A stretch of 38,259 nucleotides of DNA from Moraxellaceae bacterium (GTDB lineage Bacteria; Pseudomonadota; Gammaproteobacteria; Pseudomonadales; Moraxellaceae). Shown one piece after another: positions 6,905 to 18,638 of this stretch. A program made the translations under genes and the position numbers. Positions within the stretch are counted from its first letter, which is position 1, and each line of letters opens with the position of its first letter. A model generated the notes under the pieces. That model searched no databases. It was not told the origin of the DNA and was given only the letters and a program-made list of their open reading frames with translations. The stretch covers positions 1 through 38,259 of the forward strand of contig JANYEL010000100.1 of the NCBI GenBank assembly GCA_025363155.1, read 5' to 3'.

Positions 6905-7543
6905 GTGTTTAGCAATAAACCTCGAGGAGCAACAAAGCGCACTACTGCAGCCCCTGTGCGTAGAGGTCCGCTCGTACCGACTTGGTTATGGACGGTTTTT
7001 GGGATTATTTTCGGATTGACTTGCCTTGCCTTATTGTATTTATGGCAGCCGTGGCAACCAACACCGCACGGCTCTAGTACATCAACCGACACGACGTCAG
7101 CCACAACAGACAAACCGACTGATTCAGGCAAACCTGCGGACTTCCAGTTTTATGACTTGTTGCCAAAACAACAAGTGACGCCAGTGCCGACGCAAACCGT
7201 GCCTGACGTTGTACCTGATGACCCGACTGCAACGATTGTTGAAAGCAACAGTACTGATTCCTCGAATAGCGGTACCGATACGACTGAAGCACCAAAGGCG
7301 AAACCGTCACAACATTATATGTTGCAAGTGAATAGCTTCCAGTCTGCGGATGAAGCTGACAAGCAACGTGCCTCAGTGCTGTTGGCTGGCTTGCCTGCTG
7401 ATGTTCGTCATACGACGAGTGAGGGTCAAGAATGGTATCGCGTGGTTTCAGGGCCATTTAATAGCAAAACCGAAGCGTTAAGAGCACAACGCCAATTGCA
7501 GGATAGTGGCATTGATGCGCTCGTAGTTGCTCAATCTGAGTAA
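6905..7543 (+). CDS. SPOR-domain membrane protein (FtsN-like)
   Basis: A 212-residue protein with one N-terminal membrane segment (about residues 23-46, after a basic RRGP stretch), so the bulk lies in the periplasm. Residues 50-135 are a low-complexity linker rich in Thr, Ser, Asp and Pro. The last ~75 residues are a SPOR domain (HYMLQVNSF..., WYRVVSGPF, ALRAQRQL) that binds denuded peptidoglycan at the division septum. The start is GTG 6905, preceded at five bases by AAGGAAG, a strong ribosome site. Organisation matches FtsN and related septal proteins, but SPOR proteins are numerous, so I do not assign ftsN. A strong terminator follows. Confidence 0.88.
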   Translation: MFSNKPRGATKRTTAAPVRRGPLVPTWLWTVFGIIFGLTCLALLYLWQPWQPTPHGSSTSTDTTSATTDKPTDSGKPADFQFYDLLPKQQVTPVPTQTVPDVVPDDPTATIVESNSTDSSNSGTDTTEAPKAKPSQHYMLQVNSFQSADEADKQRASVLLAGLPADVRHTTSEGQEWYRVVSGPFNSKTEALRAQRQLQDSGIDALVVAQSE

Positions 7544-7565
7544 TTGATTTGTTTTGTTTAGATGT

Positions 7566-7594
7566 AAAAAAAGACGAATTGATCGTCTTTTTTT
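7566..7594. terminator. Bidirectional rho-independent terminator
   Basis: A 12-bp perfect stem, AAAAAAAGACGA (7566-7577) against TCGTCTTTTTTT (7583-7594), encloses a five-base loop. A and T tracts on the two sides let it act in both directions. It lies between the convergent SPOR gene and the reductase gene at 7616. Confidence 0.9.
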
Positions 7595-7615
7595 ATGTCT
7601 ATTCATTGAGGTCAA

Positions 7616-8689
7616 TTAAGCCTTTTTCTTAATCAAACCATCATCCAACAGTTGCTGAAAATGTTCACAGATCGCACAGCGCACATCGCGATATTCAATC
7701 TTAAGATCACGCTGGCTACGGCTATTATCAAAACCAATCTTATAGCCGACATTACGCGACACATAATCGCGCGTCATGCCAAACAATGGAGCGATTGCCC
7801 AGAATGCCAATTTCGGTGCAGGCACCAATGGAAACGGATACTTCGAACCGAATTGTTGGCGCAAGGCTGAACCCATTTGCAGCAAGCTTAAGGTGTCACC
7901 GCAAATGATGTAACGACCATTGGCTTCAGGCGTAAAGCCCGCGCGCACGTGAGCATCAGCAACGTCGCGAACATCGACCAAACCATTCCACAGATGTGGC
8001 GCGCCAAAGCGCATGGTGCCGTCACCAAACTGCTGCAAGGTGGTGATGCTGGCTGAAATACTATTGGTTGTCAGCGCAGGGCCAACCACCAAACCTGGAT
8101 TGACACACACCAAATCCCAACGGTTCGGCTGACTTTGCTCGGCATGCAGTTTCCATGCTTCGCGCTCTGCAACAGTTTTTGAGTAGTAGTACGGCTGGTG
8201 ATCGACGGTACTGCTGGTATTCCAATGCGTTTCATTAAACGTCCCGTTTGGCACTTTAAGACCATCAACGTTGTCGCCATAAGTCGCAGCAACACTGGAA
8301 GTCAACACAACGCGTTTCACACTCGGCGTACGCTCAATCGAAGCAAATACATTTCGCGTGCCATCTAACGCGGGACGCACAAGTGCTTCGTGTGCATCTT
8401 TAAAACCACTAATAATAAACGGCGAAGCGGTATGAATGACCAACTCACAGCCCGCCATCGCTTCGTCAAACGCACCTTCATCCAACAAATCTGCTTTGAA
8501 CAGCTTCAAGGTGCCCGTGCTGTTGTCAGCAATCTTTTGCAAATGAGCCACGCTTTTGGTTTTCGCAGGATCACGAACCGTCGCATGAACGGTATGCCCT
8601 GTCTCAAGCAGATTTTTGACAATCCACCCTGCGACATAACCACTGGCGCCCGTAATCAGTACAGGTGCTTTTGGATTGATCGTCGTCAT
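7616..8689 (-). CDS. NAD(P)-dependent extended-SDR reductase (dihydroflavonol-4-reductase-like)
   Basis: This 357-residue extended short-chain dehydrogenase has the Rossmann motif TGASGYVAGW at residues 13-22, followed by VHATVRDP, where the Arg suggests NADPH. The catalytic YxxxK is seen in YYYSKTVAE, with the matching Ser in VLTSSVAA. The sequence is closest in feel to the dihydroflavonol-4-reductase/cinnamoyl-CoA reductase/aldehyde reductase group. Bacterial members reduce assorted aldehydes or ketones, and the substrate cannot be read from sequence. The product lacks a signal peptide and should be cytoplasmic. A ribosome site (AAGGAATTCG) precedes the ATG. It lies downstream of, but separated by a terminator from, another reductase in the same direction. 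Confidence 0.88.
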   Translation of the reverse strand: MTTINPKAPVLITGASGYVAGWIVKNLLETGHTVHATVRDPAKTKSVAHLQKIADNSTGTLKLFKADLLDEGAFDEAMAGCELVIHTASPFIISGFKDAHEALVRPALDGTRNVFASIERTPSVKRVVLTSSVAATYGDNVDGLKVPNGTFNETHWNTSSTVDHQPYYYSKTVAEREAWKLHAEQSQPNRWDLVCVNPGLVVGPALTTNSISASITTLQQFGDGTMRFGAPHLWNGLVDVRDVADAHVRAGFTPEANGRYIICGDTLSLLQMGSALRQQFGSKYPFPLVPAPKLAFWAIAPLFGMTRDYVSRNVGYKIGFDNSRSQRDLKIEYRDVRCAICEHFQQLLDDGLIKKKA

Positions 8690-8826
8690 ATCGAATTCCT
8701 TGTATTTACGCTTTTAATCGTTTTGAAAAATCGTGTTCAAATCATACTGCGATACTACGGCTAATATAAAAACAATCATATGACACAAATACAATTATTT
8801 TGACAAACAATTCCAATCACACACAT

Positions 8827-8852
8827 AAAAACGCCGCTCAAATGAAGCGGCG
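8827..8852 (-). terminator. Rho-independent terminator of the SDR gene
   Basis: CGCCGCT (8832-8838) pairs with AGCGGCG (8846-8852) around a seven-base loop. On the minus strand the stem is followed by five T residues (8827-8831). It begins 12 bases after the stop of the gene at 8864. Confidence 0.85.
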
Positions 8853-8863
8853 AAGATCACTCA

Positions 8864-9700
8864 TTATAAATATTCTCGAACCATGTCCATTGACTGTAGA
8901 TAAAGCTGATCGGCAAGTTTGGAGTTTTTCGCGCTCGAAGATTGCCAATTCGGCATGTGCGCACTGACGTATTGACCATTGCGCGTCGCCCATTCCTCGC
9001 TCACGGCCATCTTGGTAATCAAGTTGGCTGGACGACTGGTTGGAATCAGAAATGGTTTCATTACGGCATATTGGAACTTCGGCAAATCGCGATAGATGTC
9101 AGAATCAACACCACCTGGATGTAGCGCATTACTGGTGACGCTCGTCCCTTCTAATTGACGAGCTAAAGCATGGCTAAACAACAGATTCGCCAGCTTTGAT
9201 TGTCCGTAAGCCGCAACAGCACGATAAGAACCCGAAGTTTGACGGAATGTTTCTGGTTTAATGCTACCCAACCAATGCATCACCGATGCCAGATGAATAA
9301 TCCGCCCCGCCTTTGCTTGTTGCAGTGCAGGCAATAACAATTGGGTGAATAAGAATGGTGCTAAATAATTGACACCAAATTGCTGCTCATAGCCGTCTTC
9401 TGTTTGATATAACGCTTCACCAAAAAGCCCTGCGTTATTGATCAATACATCAATTGAACCGTAACGTTCTTTGACCAACACTGCTGCGGCTTTGACTGAC
9501 GCTAAGCTATTCAAATCCAACTCGATGACATCAACTGAACCTTTGCCGCCTAACGCTTGCAACTGTGCTTGTGCTTCTGCAGCTTTGGCTGGATTACGAC
9601 AGGCCAAAATCACATCGGCACCGCCTTGCACCAATTTCTCAGCCGTGGCAAAACCAATGCCAGTATTTGCACCCGTGATAAGTACGCGCGTATTCGACAT
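8864..9700 (-). CDS. Short-chain dehydrogenase/reductase (retinol-dehydrogenase-like)
   Basis: A 278-residue SDR. Near the N-terminus is TGANTGIGFATAEKL (cofactor glycine motif), then ILACRNPAKA with an Arg that favours NADP, then NNAG (LINNAGLF), the catalytic Ser region HLASVMHW, and YGQSKLANLLF with the YxxxK pair. The HPGGVDSD segment after it is typical of the retinol dehydrogenase/WW-domain oxidoreductase-like group. I chose ATG 9700 rather than an upstream start at 9763 because GGAG lies nine bases before it and the protein then begins MSNTRVLITGA, as relatives do. The substrate is unknown. The gene ends in its own terminator. Confidence 0.88.
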   Translation of the reverse strand: MSNTRVLITGANTGIGFATAEKLVQGGADVILACRNPAKAAEAQAQLQALGGKGSVDVIELDLNSLASVKAAAVLVKERYGSIDVLINNAGLFGEALYQTEDGYEQQFGVNYLAPFLFTQLLLPALQQAKAGRIIHLASVMHWLGSIKPETFRQTSGSYRAVAAYGQSKLANLLFSHALARQLEGTSVTSNALHPGGVDSDIYRDLPKFQYAVMKPFLIPTSRPANLITKMAVSEEWATRNGQYVSAHMPNWQSSSAKNSKLADQLYLQSMDMVREYL

Positions 9701-9849
9701 GTTGTCTTGCTCCAGAAAAGAAATGGGAAAATAAACTTCGAACGTTATACATACTGACAACAATCATTGTCAATATTAATTATAAATCCTTACCAATCTG
9801 AGCTAAAACACCGTATGCAGCAATGAATATCATATCCCCAATTCACCCC

Positions 9850-9875
9850 GTAGGCGCAGACCTACGTGTCTGCCC
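9850..9875. repeat. REP-like palindromic element
   Basis: GTAGGCGCAGACCTAC (9850-9865) is followed by GTGTCTGCCC. It can fold as GTAGG/CCTAC or, alternatively, as GCAGAC/GTCTGC, an overlapping double hairpin. Extragenic elements of this look (GTAGG..CAGAC..GTCTGCCC) are familiar in proteobacterial genomes. It lies in the gap between the SDR gene and ecotin, and I see only this one copy in the window. Confidence 0.5.
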
Positions 9876-9913
9876 TCAAAGGAACTGATCAAGACTCTGC
9901 TACCCGCGCACTT

Positions 9914-10429
9914 TTAATTAACAGGTGCTGCCTGAATATCCTGTGCTTTCCAGAGTCGATATTTCAGTTCATATCCATTTGGCACAAAAACCACGATGGG
10001 CAAACGGCTGTTATAGCGCACGAGTTGGGTAGCGCCCGTTATGAATTTTTCTGATTTTGGACGATTTGGGCAAGCCATCATAGTAGAAGCCATCTGACCC
10101 TGCGTCGTAAACTCATAATAGTTATAGCCCCAACCCGCCAGATCTTTTTCCGCAATGTTGCCATTGAGGCGATGCATATTACAGTCCACTTGTTCAGTTT
10201 TCCCTGCGATCAATTCGACTTGATAAGTTTCATCCGAACCATTTGCAGGCAAATGAATGACGTAGCGCTGGAAACCAGCTTGAGATTTTGGGAAAGGTGC
10301 TAGATTTTTAATACTTTCTGGATTAATGGATGATGTACCCAAAGTCGTACTGTCAGTCTGCGCTTGCGTTGAATGAACTGCACAAGCCGTTGATAGGATG
10401 GACAACATGACAATTGCTAATGATTTCAT
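9914..10429 (-). CDS. eco: Ecotin, periplasmic inhibitor of serine proteases
   Basis: This 171-residue ecotin inhibits trypsin-, chymotrypsin- and elastase-type proteases as a dimer in the periplasm and protects the cell from host or predator enzymes. A signal peptide covers about residues 1-23 (cleavage after TQA). Family motifs are LAPFPKSQAGFQRYVI, VDCNMHRL, GWGYNYYEF, STMMACP, VRYNSRLPIVVFVP and KYRLWKA. The reactive-site Met is M117, three residues before C120, as in E. coli, and the C83-C120 disulfide is kept. It appears to be transcribed alone. Cys16 in the signal region does not form a canonical lipobox, so lipidation is unlikely. Confidence 0.95.
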   Translation of the reverse strand: MKSLAIVMLSILSTACAVHSTQAQTDSTTLGTSSINPESIKNLAPFPKSQAGFQRYVIHLPANGSDETYQVELIAGKTEQVDCNMHRLNGNIAEKDLAGWGYNYYEFTTQGQMASTMMACPNRPKSEKFITGATQLVRYNSRLPIVVFVPNGYELKYRLWKAQDIQAAPVN

Positions 10430-10474
10430 TTAGATAGCCTTATTTTATAAATGATGAGCGCTTAATTTCTTTTT

Positions 10475-10507
10475 AAAAAAAATCGCATAACTATTCATTA
10501 TGCGATT
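10475..10507 (-). terminator. Rho-independent terminator of thiC
   Basis: AATCGCATAA (10481-10490) pairs perfectly with TTATGCGATT (10498-10507) around a seven-base loop. On the minus strand the stem is followed by a run of T residues (complement of the A tract at 10475-10480). It lies 33 bases beyond the thiC stop and before ecotin, so the two genes should be separate transcripts. Confidence 0.88.
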
Positions 10508-10539
10508 CTAATGTAGAAAACTAATCGAACAACAAATAG

Positions 10540-12486
<1,947 letters not shown>

Positions 12487-12520
12487 TTAAGACACCTTTT
12501 TAACACGATGAATATTGTAC

Positions 12521-13573
12521 ATGACCGCCATTGCCAACACGCTCAATCTTGCTGACCACGACTTCTCTGAACGACTCCTCACATGGTTTGAACAGCATGG
12601 TCGGCACGACTTACCTTGGCAAGTGACCGATGATCCCTACAAAGTTTGGGTTTCAGAAATCATGCTGCAACAAACGCAAGTCAAGACGGTACTTCAATAT
12701 TTTGATCGCTTCATGCAGCGCTTCCCGACTGTGCAAGATCTTGGCAATGCGAGCTGGGATGAGGTTGCGCCATTTTGGGCTGGGCTGGGCTACTACGCGC
12801 GCGCAAGGAATTTGCATAAAGCCGCAAGTGCGGTCACTAAAAATGGTGAATTTCCTAAAACACTCGAACAATGGATTGAGTTGTCTGGAGTTGGCCCTTC
12901 TACGGCTGGTGCACTCATGTCGCTAGGCTTGCGGCAATTCGGCGTCATCATGGATGGCAATGTCAAACGCGTCTTGAGTCGTTATTTAGCATTGGATGGC
13001 GATAGTACGAGTAGTGCTTTTATTAAAAATATTTGGCAAATTGCCGAAGCACTCACCCCGCAAACACGCGCGCATGACTACAACCAAGCGATCATGGATC
13101 TAGGTGCGACCATTTGCACACCGAAAAAAACCTTGTGTTTATATTGCCCCATGCAAAGTGATTGCGTGGCGTTTAAAACCAATCGGGTCATGGAATTGCC
13201 GCAAAAACCCGCGCGCAAAGCCACGCCAACACGCCATGCAACAGTATTAATGATTCAACACAATCAACAACTGCTTTGGCAACAACGTCCATCCGAAGGC
13301 CTTTGGGGTGGATTATGGTCACTGCCTGTCATTGAAGGCGCACTGGAACAAACCTTAGAAAATTTAAACTTAATCAATGGTATCGAAGGTAAAAAAATAC
13401 GTCATACATTCACCCATTTTCACTGGGAATTACAGGCCACTCATTTTGAGATCAACACGATACTGCAAAAACAGCAGCTAGAAAATCACTTTTCCCCCAT
13501 CCGCTGGATGAATGACGTTGAAGCATTTGCAGCGGGTGTGCCAGAAGCCATGCGGAAATTGTTAGCGGAATAA
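12521..13573 (+). CDS. mutY: Adenine DNA glycosylase (MutY)
   Basis: This 350-residue base-excision repair enzyme removes adenine mispaired with 8-oxoguanine. Catalytic Glu46 lies in VSEIMLQQTQV. The helix-hairpin-helix segment is LSGVGPSTAGALMS, followed by the essential Asp in VIMDGNVKRVLSR. The [4Fe-4S] cluster is C-X6-C-X2-C-X5-C (CTPKKTLCLYCPMQSDC). A C-terminal NUDIX-like domain (RPSEGLWGGLWSLPV; HTFTHFHWEL) recognises 8-oxoG. ATG 12521 is preferred over a TTG two codons upstream; no strong ribosome site is seen for either. The gene borders the polysaccharide locus, which begins 147 bases later. Confidence 0.96.
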   Translation: MTAIANTLNLADHDFSERLLTWFEQHGRHDLPWQVTDDPYKVWVSEIMLQQTQVKTVLQYFDRFMQRFPTVQDLGNASWDEVAPFWAGLGYYARARNLHKAASAVTKNGEFPKTLEQWIELSGVGPSTAGALMSLGLRQFGVIMDGNVKRVLSRYLALDGDSTSSAFIKNIWQIAEALTPQTRAHDYNQAIMDLGATICTPKKTLCLYCPMQSDCVAFKTNRVMELPQKPARKATPTRHATVLMIQHNQQLLWQQRPSEGLWGGLWSLPVIEGALEQTLENLNLINGIEGKKIRHTFTHFHWELQATHFEINTILQKQQLENHFSPIRWMNDVEAFAAGVPEAMRKLLAE

Positions 13574-13720
13574 GAAACTTTTGCATAAATCATCGGTTCA
13601 ATGACGCCGATCAGATGACGCTGAGAGCCTCCTGTGGCATACTTCGCAACCAATTAACGACATTCATTTTGATCGTTTATCTATAAGCTGCCGCCCCAAT
13701 ATTTATAATGAGCACGAACT

Positions 13721-15106
13721 ATGCCGTTGACCTGCTTTAAAGCCTATGACATTCGAGGAAAACTCGGTACAGAACTCAACGAGTCGATTGCATACAGCAT
13801 TGGTCGCGCATACGGACAGCTTTTACAACCGAAAAGAATCGTCGTCGGCGCAGATATTCGTGAGACAAGCCATGCCCTGAAAATGGCAGTGGCGCAAGGC
13901 CTGATGGATAGTGGCGTTGATGTGCTGGACATCGGCATGACCGGCACCGAAGAAGTCTATTTTGCGGCATTTCATTTGGATGTTGATGGCGGCATCGAAG
14001 TGACCGCCAGCCATAATCCTATGGATTATAACGGCATGAAATTGGTCAAGAAAAACGCCCAACCAATTAGCGGTGATACAGGTCTACTCGACATCAAAGC
14101 CTTAGCCGAAAAGAACGACTTTGCACCGATTACCAAAAAAGGCACGCTGACCGAGGTCTCGATCCTCGAAGATTACATTACCCATCTTTTGACGTATTTA
14201 GACATTCCCAACGTCAAACCTCTCAAGATTGTGGTCAATGCAGGCAATGGTGCAGCGGGTCATGTGATTGATGCGCTGGAAAGTCGTTTCGCTACGCTGA
14301 ATATCCCAATTTCATTTATTAAAATCCATCACGAAGCGGATGGCAGCTTCCCAAATGGTATCCCGAATCCAATTTTGCTTGAGAATCGCGCAGCAACGAG
14401 TGATGCAGTTAAAACCCATCAAGCGGATTTCGGTGTGGCATGGGATGGCGATTTTGACCGCTGCTTCTTGTTTGATGAGCATGGCGAATTTATTGAAGGC
14501 TATTATATTGTGGGTCTGCTGGCTCAAGCCTTCCTACTCAAGAATCCAGGCGAGAAGATCATTCATGATCCGCGTCTGACTTGGAATACCATTGATATTG
14601 CAGAACAAGCAGGCGGACAAGCTATTCAATGCAAAACAGGTCATGCGTTCATTAAAGAGCGGATGCGCGCCGAGAATGCCATTTATGGCGGCGAAATGAG
14701 TGCACATCACTATTTCCGTGATTTTGCGTATTGCGATAGCGGTATGATTCCATGGTTACTCGCGGTCAACTTAGTCAGTAATACGGGCAAAGGTCTATCG
14801 ACACTCATCAGCGAACGTATGGCGACCTACCCATGTAGTGGTGAAATTAATTTTCGCGTCGACAACAGTGCTGAGATTATTGAGAAAATCCTGCAACACT
14901 ACAAAGATGACCAACCAGTACTCGATCAAACCGATGGTATGAGCTTGTCATTTGGCGACTGGCGTTTTAATCTGCGCGCATCGAATACTGAACCTCTGAT
15001 GCGCTTAAATGTCGAAGCACGTGGTGCAAATGCACATGCACTAATGACATCGCGTACTGCAGAATTGCAACAACTGATTGGTTCAAAACCACAAAATAGC
15101 TACTAA
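13721..15106 (+). CDS. manB: Phosphomannomutase/phosphoglucomutase (ManB/CpsG type)
   Basis: This 461-residue alpha-D-phosphohexomutase interconverts mannose-6-phosphate and mannose-1-phosphate and opens the GDP-mannose route. The phosphoserine loop TASHNP is at 95-100 (Ser97). The metal loop is DGDFDRC near residue 243, the sugar-binding loop [10 protein letters not shown] comes later, and the phosphate-binding [10 protein letters not shown] is near the C-terminus. Together with pgi and the bifunctional ManC in this locus it completes glucose-6-phosphate to GDP-mannose. It is the first gene of the locus after mutY. Proteins of this family often also act on glucose phosphates, so it could supply glucose-1-phosphate to RmlA as well; that is inference. 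Confidence 0.93.
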   Translation: MPLTCFKAYDIRGKLGTELNESIAYSIGRAYGQLLQPKRIVVGADIRETSHALKMAVAQGLMDSGVDVLDIGMTGTEEVYFAAFHLDVDGGIEVTASHNPMDYNGMKLVKKNAQPISGDTGLLDIKALAEKNDFAPITKKGTLTEVSILEDYITHLLTYLDIPNVKPLKIVVNAGNGAAGHVIDALESRFATLNIPISFIKIHHEADGSFPNGIPNPILLENRAATSDAVKTHQADFGVAWDGDFDRCFLFDEHGEFIEGYYIVGLLAQAFLLKNPGEKIIHDPRLTWNTIDIAEQAGGQAIQCKTGHAFIKERMRAENAIYGGEMSAHHYFRDFAYCDSGMIPWLLAVNLVSNTGKGLSTLISERMATYPCSGEINFRVDNSAEIIEKILQHYKDDQPVLDQTDGMSLSFGDWRFNLRASNTEPLMRLNVEARGANAHALMTSRTAELQQLIGSKPQNSY

Positions 15107-15172
15107 ACTATAGCTTCAAAGAACATAGCGACTAAGATCAAACACTACGGAATTGTTTACGGAAACTGAATA

Positions 15173-16234
15173 ATGGCAATATTGGTAACAGGCGCAGCGG
15201 GTTTTATTGGTGGGAACTTTGTCTTGGATTGGCTTGCCCATCATAACGAACTCGTCATCAGTCTAGACAAACTGACCTATGCGGGCAATCTCGAAAATTT
15301 GGCTTCCGTTGCGACCAGCCCAAACCATATTTTTGTCCATGCAGATATTGCTGATAGCGATGTGATTGGCGAATTATTGACTAAGCATCAGGTGCGAGCA
15401 GTTCTCAATTTTGCGGCTGAAAGTCATGTCGACCGTTCGATCACTGGTCCTGAAGAATTTATTCAAACCAACATCGTTGGCACCTTTAAACTGCTCGAAA
15501 CCGTTCGCGCCTATTGGTCTAATCTCGATGAGACGGCAAAAAATGCCTTCCGCTTCCTGCATGTTTCGACCGACGAAGTGTATGGTTCACTGAGCAAAAC
15601 GGATCCAGCTTTTAGCGAAACCAATCGCTATGAGCCAAATAGCCCTTACTCCGCGAGTAAAGCGGCCTCTGATCATTTAGTGCGTGCCTATCATCATACT
15701 TATGGTTTACCAGTGTTGACGACCAATTGCTCAAACAACTACGGTCCTTATCATTTCCCAGAAAAACTGATTCCGCTGTGCATTTTGAATGCATTAAATG
15801 GCAAAGCTTTGCCGATCTATGGCGATGGTCAACAAATCCGTGATTGGTTATATGTGACCGATCATTGCAGTGCAATTCGTCGCGTCTTGGCGCGCGGTGT
15901 TTTAGGTGAAACCTATAATGTCGGCGGCTGGAATGAAAAAGCCAACCTCGATGTAGTGAATACGCTGTGTGCGATCTTGGATGAGCTGCAACCGCGTGCC
16001 GATGGTCAATCCTACGCCATTCAAATCACGTTTGTGAAAGACCGTGCTGGACATGATCGTCGCTATGCGATTGATGCGACCAAACTGGAACGTGAACTGG
16101 GCTGGAAACCTGCCGAGACCTTTGAAACAGGCATCCGCAAAACGGTTCAGTGGTATCTCGCCAACCAGCAATGGGTCAGCAATGTGACCAGCGGCGCTTA
16201 CCGCGACTGGGTCAATCAGCAGTATCAGGCTTGA
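15173..16234 (+). CDS. rmlB: dTDP-glucose 4,6-dehydratase
   Basis: This 353-residue extended SDR converts dTDP-glucose to dTDP-4-keto-6-deoxyglucose, the shared precursor of both dTDP sugars made by this locus. The NAD motif is GAAGFIGG at 7-14. The catalytic set is visible as STDEVYG (Thr, Asp, Glu) and YSASKAASD (Tyr, Lys). The substrate-binding segment [16 protein letters not shown] is intact. Length is normal. It precedes rmlD, rmlA and rmlC in that order. Confidence 0.97.
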   Translation: MAILVTGAAGFIGGNFVLDWLAHHNELVISLDKLTYAGNLENLASVATSPNHIFVHADIADSDVIGELLTKHQVRAVLNFAAESHVDRSITGPEEFIQTNIVGTFKLLETVRAYWSNLDETAKNAFRFLHVSTDEVYGSLSKTDPAFSETNRYEPNSPYSASKAASDHLVRAYHHTYGLPVLTTNCSNNYGPYHFPEKLIPLCILNALNGKALPIYGDGQQIRDWLYVTDHCSAIRRVLARGVLGETYNVGGWNEKANLDVVNTLCAILDELQPRADGQSYAIQITFVKDRAGHDRRYAIDATKLERELGWKPAETFETGIRKTVQWYLANQQWVSNVTSGAYRDWVNQQYQA

Positions 16235-16244
16235 ATTGACTAGC

Positions 16245-17153
16245 ATGAGCAGACCAATGGTGAAAATTCTACTCCTCGGTAAAAACGGTCAAGTCGGCTG
16301 GGAATTGCAGCGCGCGTTAAGCCCACTTGGTGAACTACGTGCCTGTGATCGCTGCGAAGCCAATCTCGATGATCCTGAATCGTTACGTCAATTGATTCGT
16401 GACTATGCGCCAGATGTCATCGTCAATGCCGCTGCTTACACTGCAGTTGATAAAGCCGAAAGTGATGTTGAAAGTGCTGACCGCGTTAACGCCCAATCAC
16501 TTGCCGTACTTGCCGAAGAAACAAAGCGTTTGGATGCTTGGCTGATTCACTATTCGACTGATTATGTCTTCAATGGTTCGAAAGAAGGCTTCTACCTGGA
16601 AAATGACTCGACTGCCCCACTCAGCGTTTATGGTCAAACCAAGCGCGATGGTGAAGTTGCGATCGCAGCATCAGGTTGCAAGCATTTAATATTCAGAACC
16701 AGTTGGGTGTTCGCCAGTCGCGGCGGCAACTTTGCCAAAACCATGCTGCGTCTTGCTGCCGAACGCGACAGCTTAAATGTCGTTGCCGATCAATTTGGCG
16801 CTCCAACCAGTGCTGAGTTGATTGCAGACGTCACTGCACTTGCGATCTATCGCTTGCAGAATGACGCGGCACTTGCAGCATCGGCATCGGGCATCTATCA
16901 TTTGGTCGCTGCTGGAGAAACCAGCTGGCATGGCTATGCGCAATTTGTGATTGCAGAAGCGATTCGACTCGGTACTCCTTTAAAAGCACAACCCAATCAG
17001 GTCAATCCAATCCCAGCATCGGCTTATCCTGTTCCAGCCGCGCGACCACAAAATTCACGCCTTGATACCACCAAGCTACGCGAGCGATTCAATATCCAAC
17101 TGCCGAATTGGCAATATCACGTGCAGCGTTTAGTTTGCGAACTACAGCCATAG
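16245..17153 (+). CDS. rmlD: dTDP-4-dehydrorhamnose reductase
   Basis: This SDR of about 302 residues makes dTDP-L-rhamnose from dTDP-4-keto-L-rhamnose. The dinucleotide motif is LLLGKNGQVGWEL. The family stretch is VIVNAAAYTAVDKAESD, and the catalytic residues are in STDYVFNG and YGQTKRDGE. The C-terminal NSRLDTTKLRERF is conserved in RmlD. ATG 16245 lies 10 bases after the rmlB stop; ATG 16257 is an alternative four codons in, and a TTG at 16236 is less likely. It is the third gene of the locus. Confidence 0.95.
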   Translation: MSRPMVKILLLGKNGQVGWELQRALSPLGELRACDRCEANLDDPESLRQLIRDYAPDVIVNAAAYTAVDKAESDVESADRVNAQSLAVLAEETKRLDAWLIHYSTDYVFNGSKEGFYLENDSTAPLSVYGQTKRDGEVAIAASGCKHLIFRTSWVFASRGGNFAKTMLRLAAERDSLNVVADQFGAPTSAELIADVTALAIYRLQNDAALAASASGIYHLVAAGETSWHGYAQFVIAEAIRLGTPLKAQPNQVNPIPASAYPVPAARPQNSRLDTTKLRERFNIQLPNWQYHVQRLVCELQP

Positions 17154-17211
17154 GTTTTTAATATTGCAGCAACCCGTATCTTTTTCATCAAAAACAAATT
17201 AGAGTAAAATT

Positions 17212-18093
17212 ATGAAACGTAAAGGAATTATTTTAGCTGGCGGCTCAGGAACACGCTTACATCCAGCAACATTGGCAATCTCAAAACAATTATTACCGGT
17301 CTATGACAAGCCGATGGTGTACTACCCATTGTCCACACTCATGCTAGCTGGCATCCGTGAAACTCTGATCATTTCCACCCCGCAAGATATTCCACGTTAT
17401 CAACAACTGCTAGGTGACGGTAGCCAATGGGGTCTAGAACTGAGCTATGTCGTACAACCAACGCCTGATGGTTTGGCACAAGCATTTATCTTGGGCGAAG
17501 AATTTATTGGTGATGATCATTGCGCACTTGTACTTGGCGATAACATTTTCTTCGGTCATGATTTCAGCCAACTTCTTGCCAATGCGAGCGCGAAAGAATC
17601 GGGCGCAACGGTGTTCGCCTATCATGTGCAGGATCCAGAGCGTTATGGTGTGGCTGAATTTGATGCAACAGGTAAAGTGCTGTCTTTGGAAGAAAAACCG
17701 AAACATCCAAAGTCAAACTACGCGATCACTGGTCTCTATTTTTACGATAAAAATGTCGTCCAATTGGCAAAGCAAATCAAGCCATCTCATCGCGGCGAAC
17801 TCGAAATTACCGATCTCAACCAATTGTATTTAGATCAAGGTCAGCTCTCTGTTGAATTGATGGGACGCGGACATGCTTGGCTGGATACGGGAACGCATGA
17901 CTCATTGCTTGAAGCCGGTCAGTTCATTGCAACGGTCGAAAAACGTCAAGGCTTAAAAATTGCCTGTCCTGAAGAAATAGCCTTCCATAACGAGTGGATT
18001 AGCCGCGAACAACTGGCTGAACTCGCGAAACCATTGGCAAAAAATGGTTATGGACAATACCTGTTAAACCTTCTGAAAGAGAAAATATTTTAA
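17212..18093 (+). CDS. rmlA: Glucose-1-phosphate thymidylyltransferase
   Basis: This 293-residue nucleotidyltransferase joins dTTP and glucose-1-phosphate to give dTDP-glucose. The nucleotide-binding signature [11 protein letters not shown] lies at residues 9-19, followed by [16 protein letters not shown]. Further markers are LGDNIFFG and [20 protein letters not shown]. The C-terminal [14 protein letters not shown] is typical of RmlA. Its stop overlaps the rmlC start as TAATG, so translation is coupled. The enzyme is the entry point for both rhamnose and the 3-amino sugar. Confidence 0.97.
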   Translation: MKRKGIILAGGSGTRLHPATLAISKQLLPVYDKPMVYYPLSTLMLAGIRETLIISTPQDIPRYQQLLGDGSQWGLELSYVVQPTPDGLAQAFILGEEFIGDDHCALVLGDNIFFGHDFSQLLANASAKESGATVFAYHVQDPERYGVAEFDATGKVLSLEEKPKHPKSNYAITGLYFYDKNVVQLAKQIKPSHRGELEITDLNQLYLDQGQLSVELMGRGHAWLDTGTHDSLLEAGQFIATVEKRQGLKIACPEEIAFHNEWISREQLAELAKPLAKNGYGQYLLNLLKEKIF

Positions 18094-18638
18094 TGCAAGC
18101 CACCAAACTCGCGATTCCAGAAGTGGTCTTGTTTTCACCCAATTTTTTTGGTGATGAACGCGGTTTCTTTTTTGAAAGTTTTTCACAAAATGTCTTTGAG
18201 GAGGCAACTGGCTTAAAGCGTCAGTTTGTCCAAGACAATCACTCTAAGTCTCAACGTGGTGTATTGCGTGGTTTGCATTACCAGCTGAATCCGATGGCAC
18301 AAGGCAAGTTGGTTCGTGTGATTCAAGGTGAGGTCTTTGATGTCTGCGTTGATATTCGTAAAGACTCGCCAACTTTTGGTCAATGGGTCGGAGAAATCCT
18401 GTCCGCAGAAAACAGAAAACAACTCTGGGTTCCAGAGGGCTTCGCGCATGGATTTATCACATTGTCAGAAACAGCAGAATTTTTATATAAAACAACGAAT
18501 ACCTATGCGCCAAATTATGAGCGCTCGATTATCTGGAATGATCCAGACTTAGCCATTGATTGGCGGTTTGAAGGTGAACCTTTACTCTCTGGTAAAGATC
18601 AAAAAGCAGCTTCTTTTAAGGATGCTGACGTTTTTTGA
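18093..18638 (+). CDS. rmlC: dTDP-4-dehydrorhamnose 3,5-epimerase
   Basis: This 181-residue cupin epimerises C3 and C5 of dTDP-4-keto-6-deoxyglucose. Family markers are FFGDERGFFFESF at the start, QDNHSKSQRGVLRGLHYQ with the catalytic His, VFDVCVDIRKDSPTFGQW, WVPEGFAHGF, and the Tyr-containing EFLYKTTNTY. It completes the four rhamnose genes in the order B-D-A-C. A gap of 136 bases without a gene follows before manC. Confidence 0.97.
   Translation: MQATKLAIPEVVLFSPNFFGDERGFFFESFSQNVFEEATGLKRQFVQDNHSKSQRGVLRGLHYQLNPMAQGKLVRVIQGEVFDVCVDIRKDSPTFGQWVGEILSAENRKQLWVPEGFAHGFITLSETAEFLYKTTNTYAPNYERSIIWNDPDLAIDWRFEGEPLLSGKDQKAASFKDADVF

Noticed and set aside
8390-8764. Open frame on the plus strand opposite the dihydroflavonol-reductase-like gene
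   Set aside because: No ribosome site and no recognisable motif. The minus-strand gene has intact SDR motifs throughout the same span.
13704-13709. Perfect TATAAT upstream of manB
   Set aside because: It ends 11 bases before the ATG and has no -35 at the proper spacing, so it would yield a leaderless message. Not strong enough to call the locus promoter.
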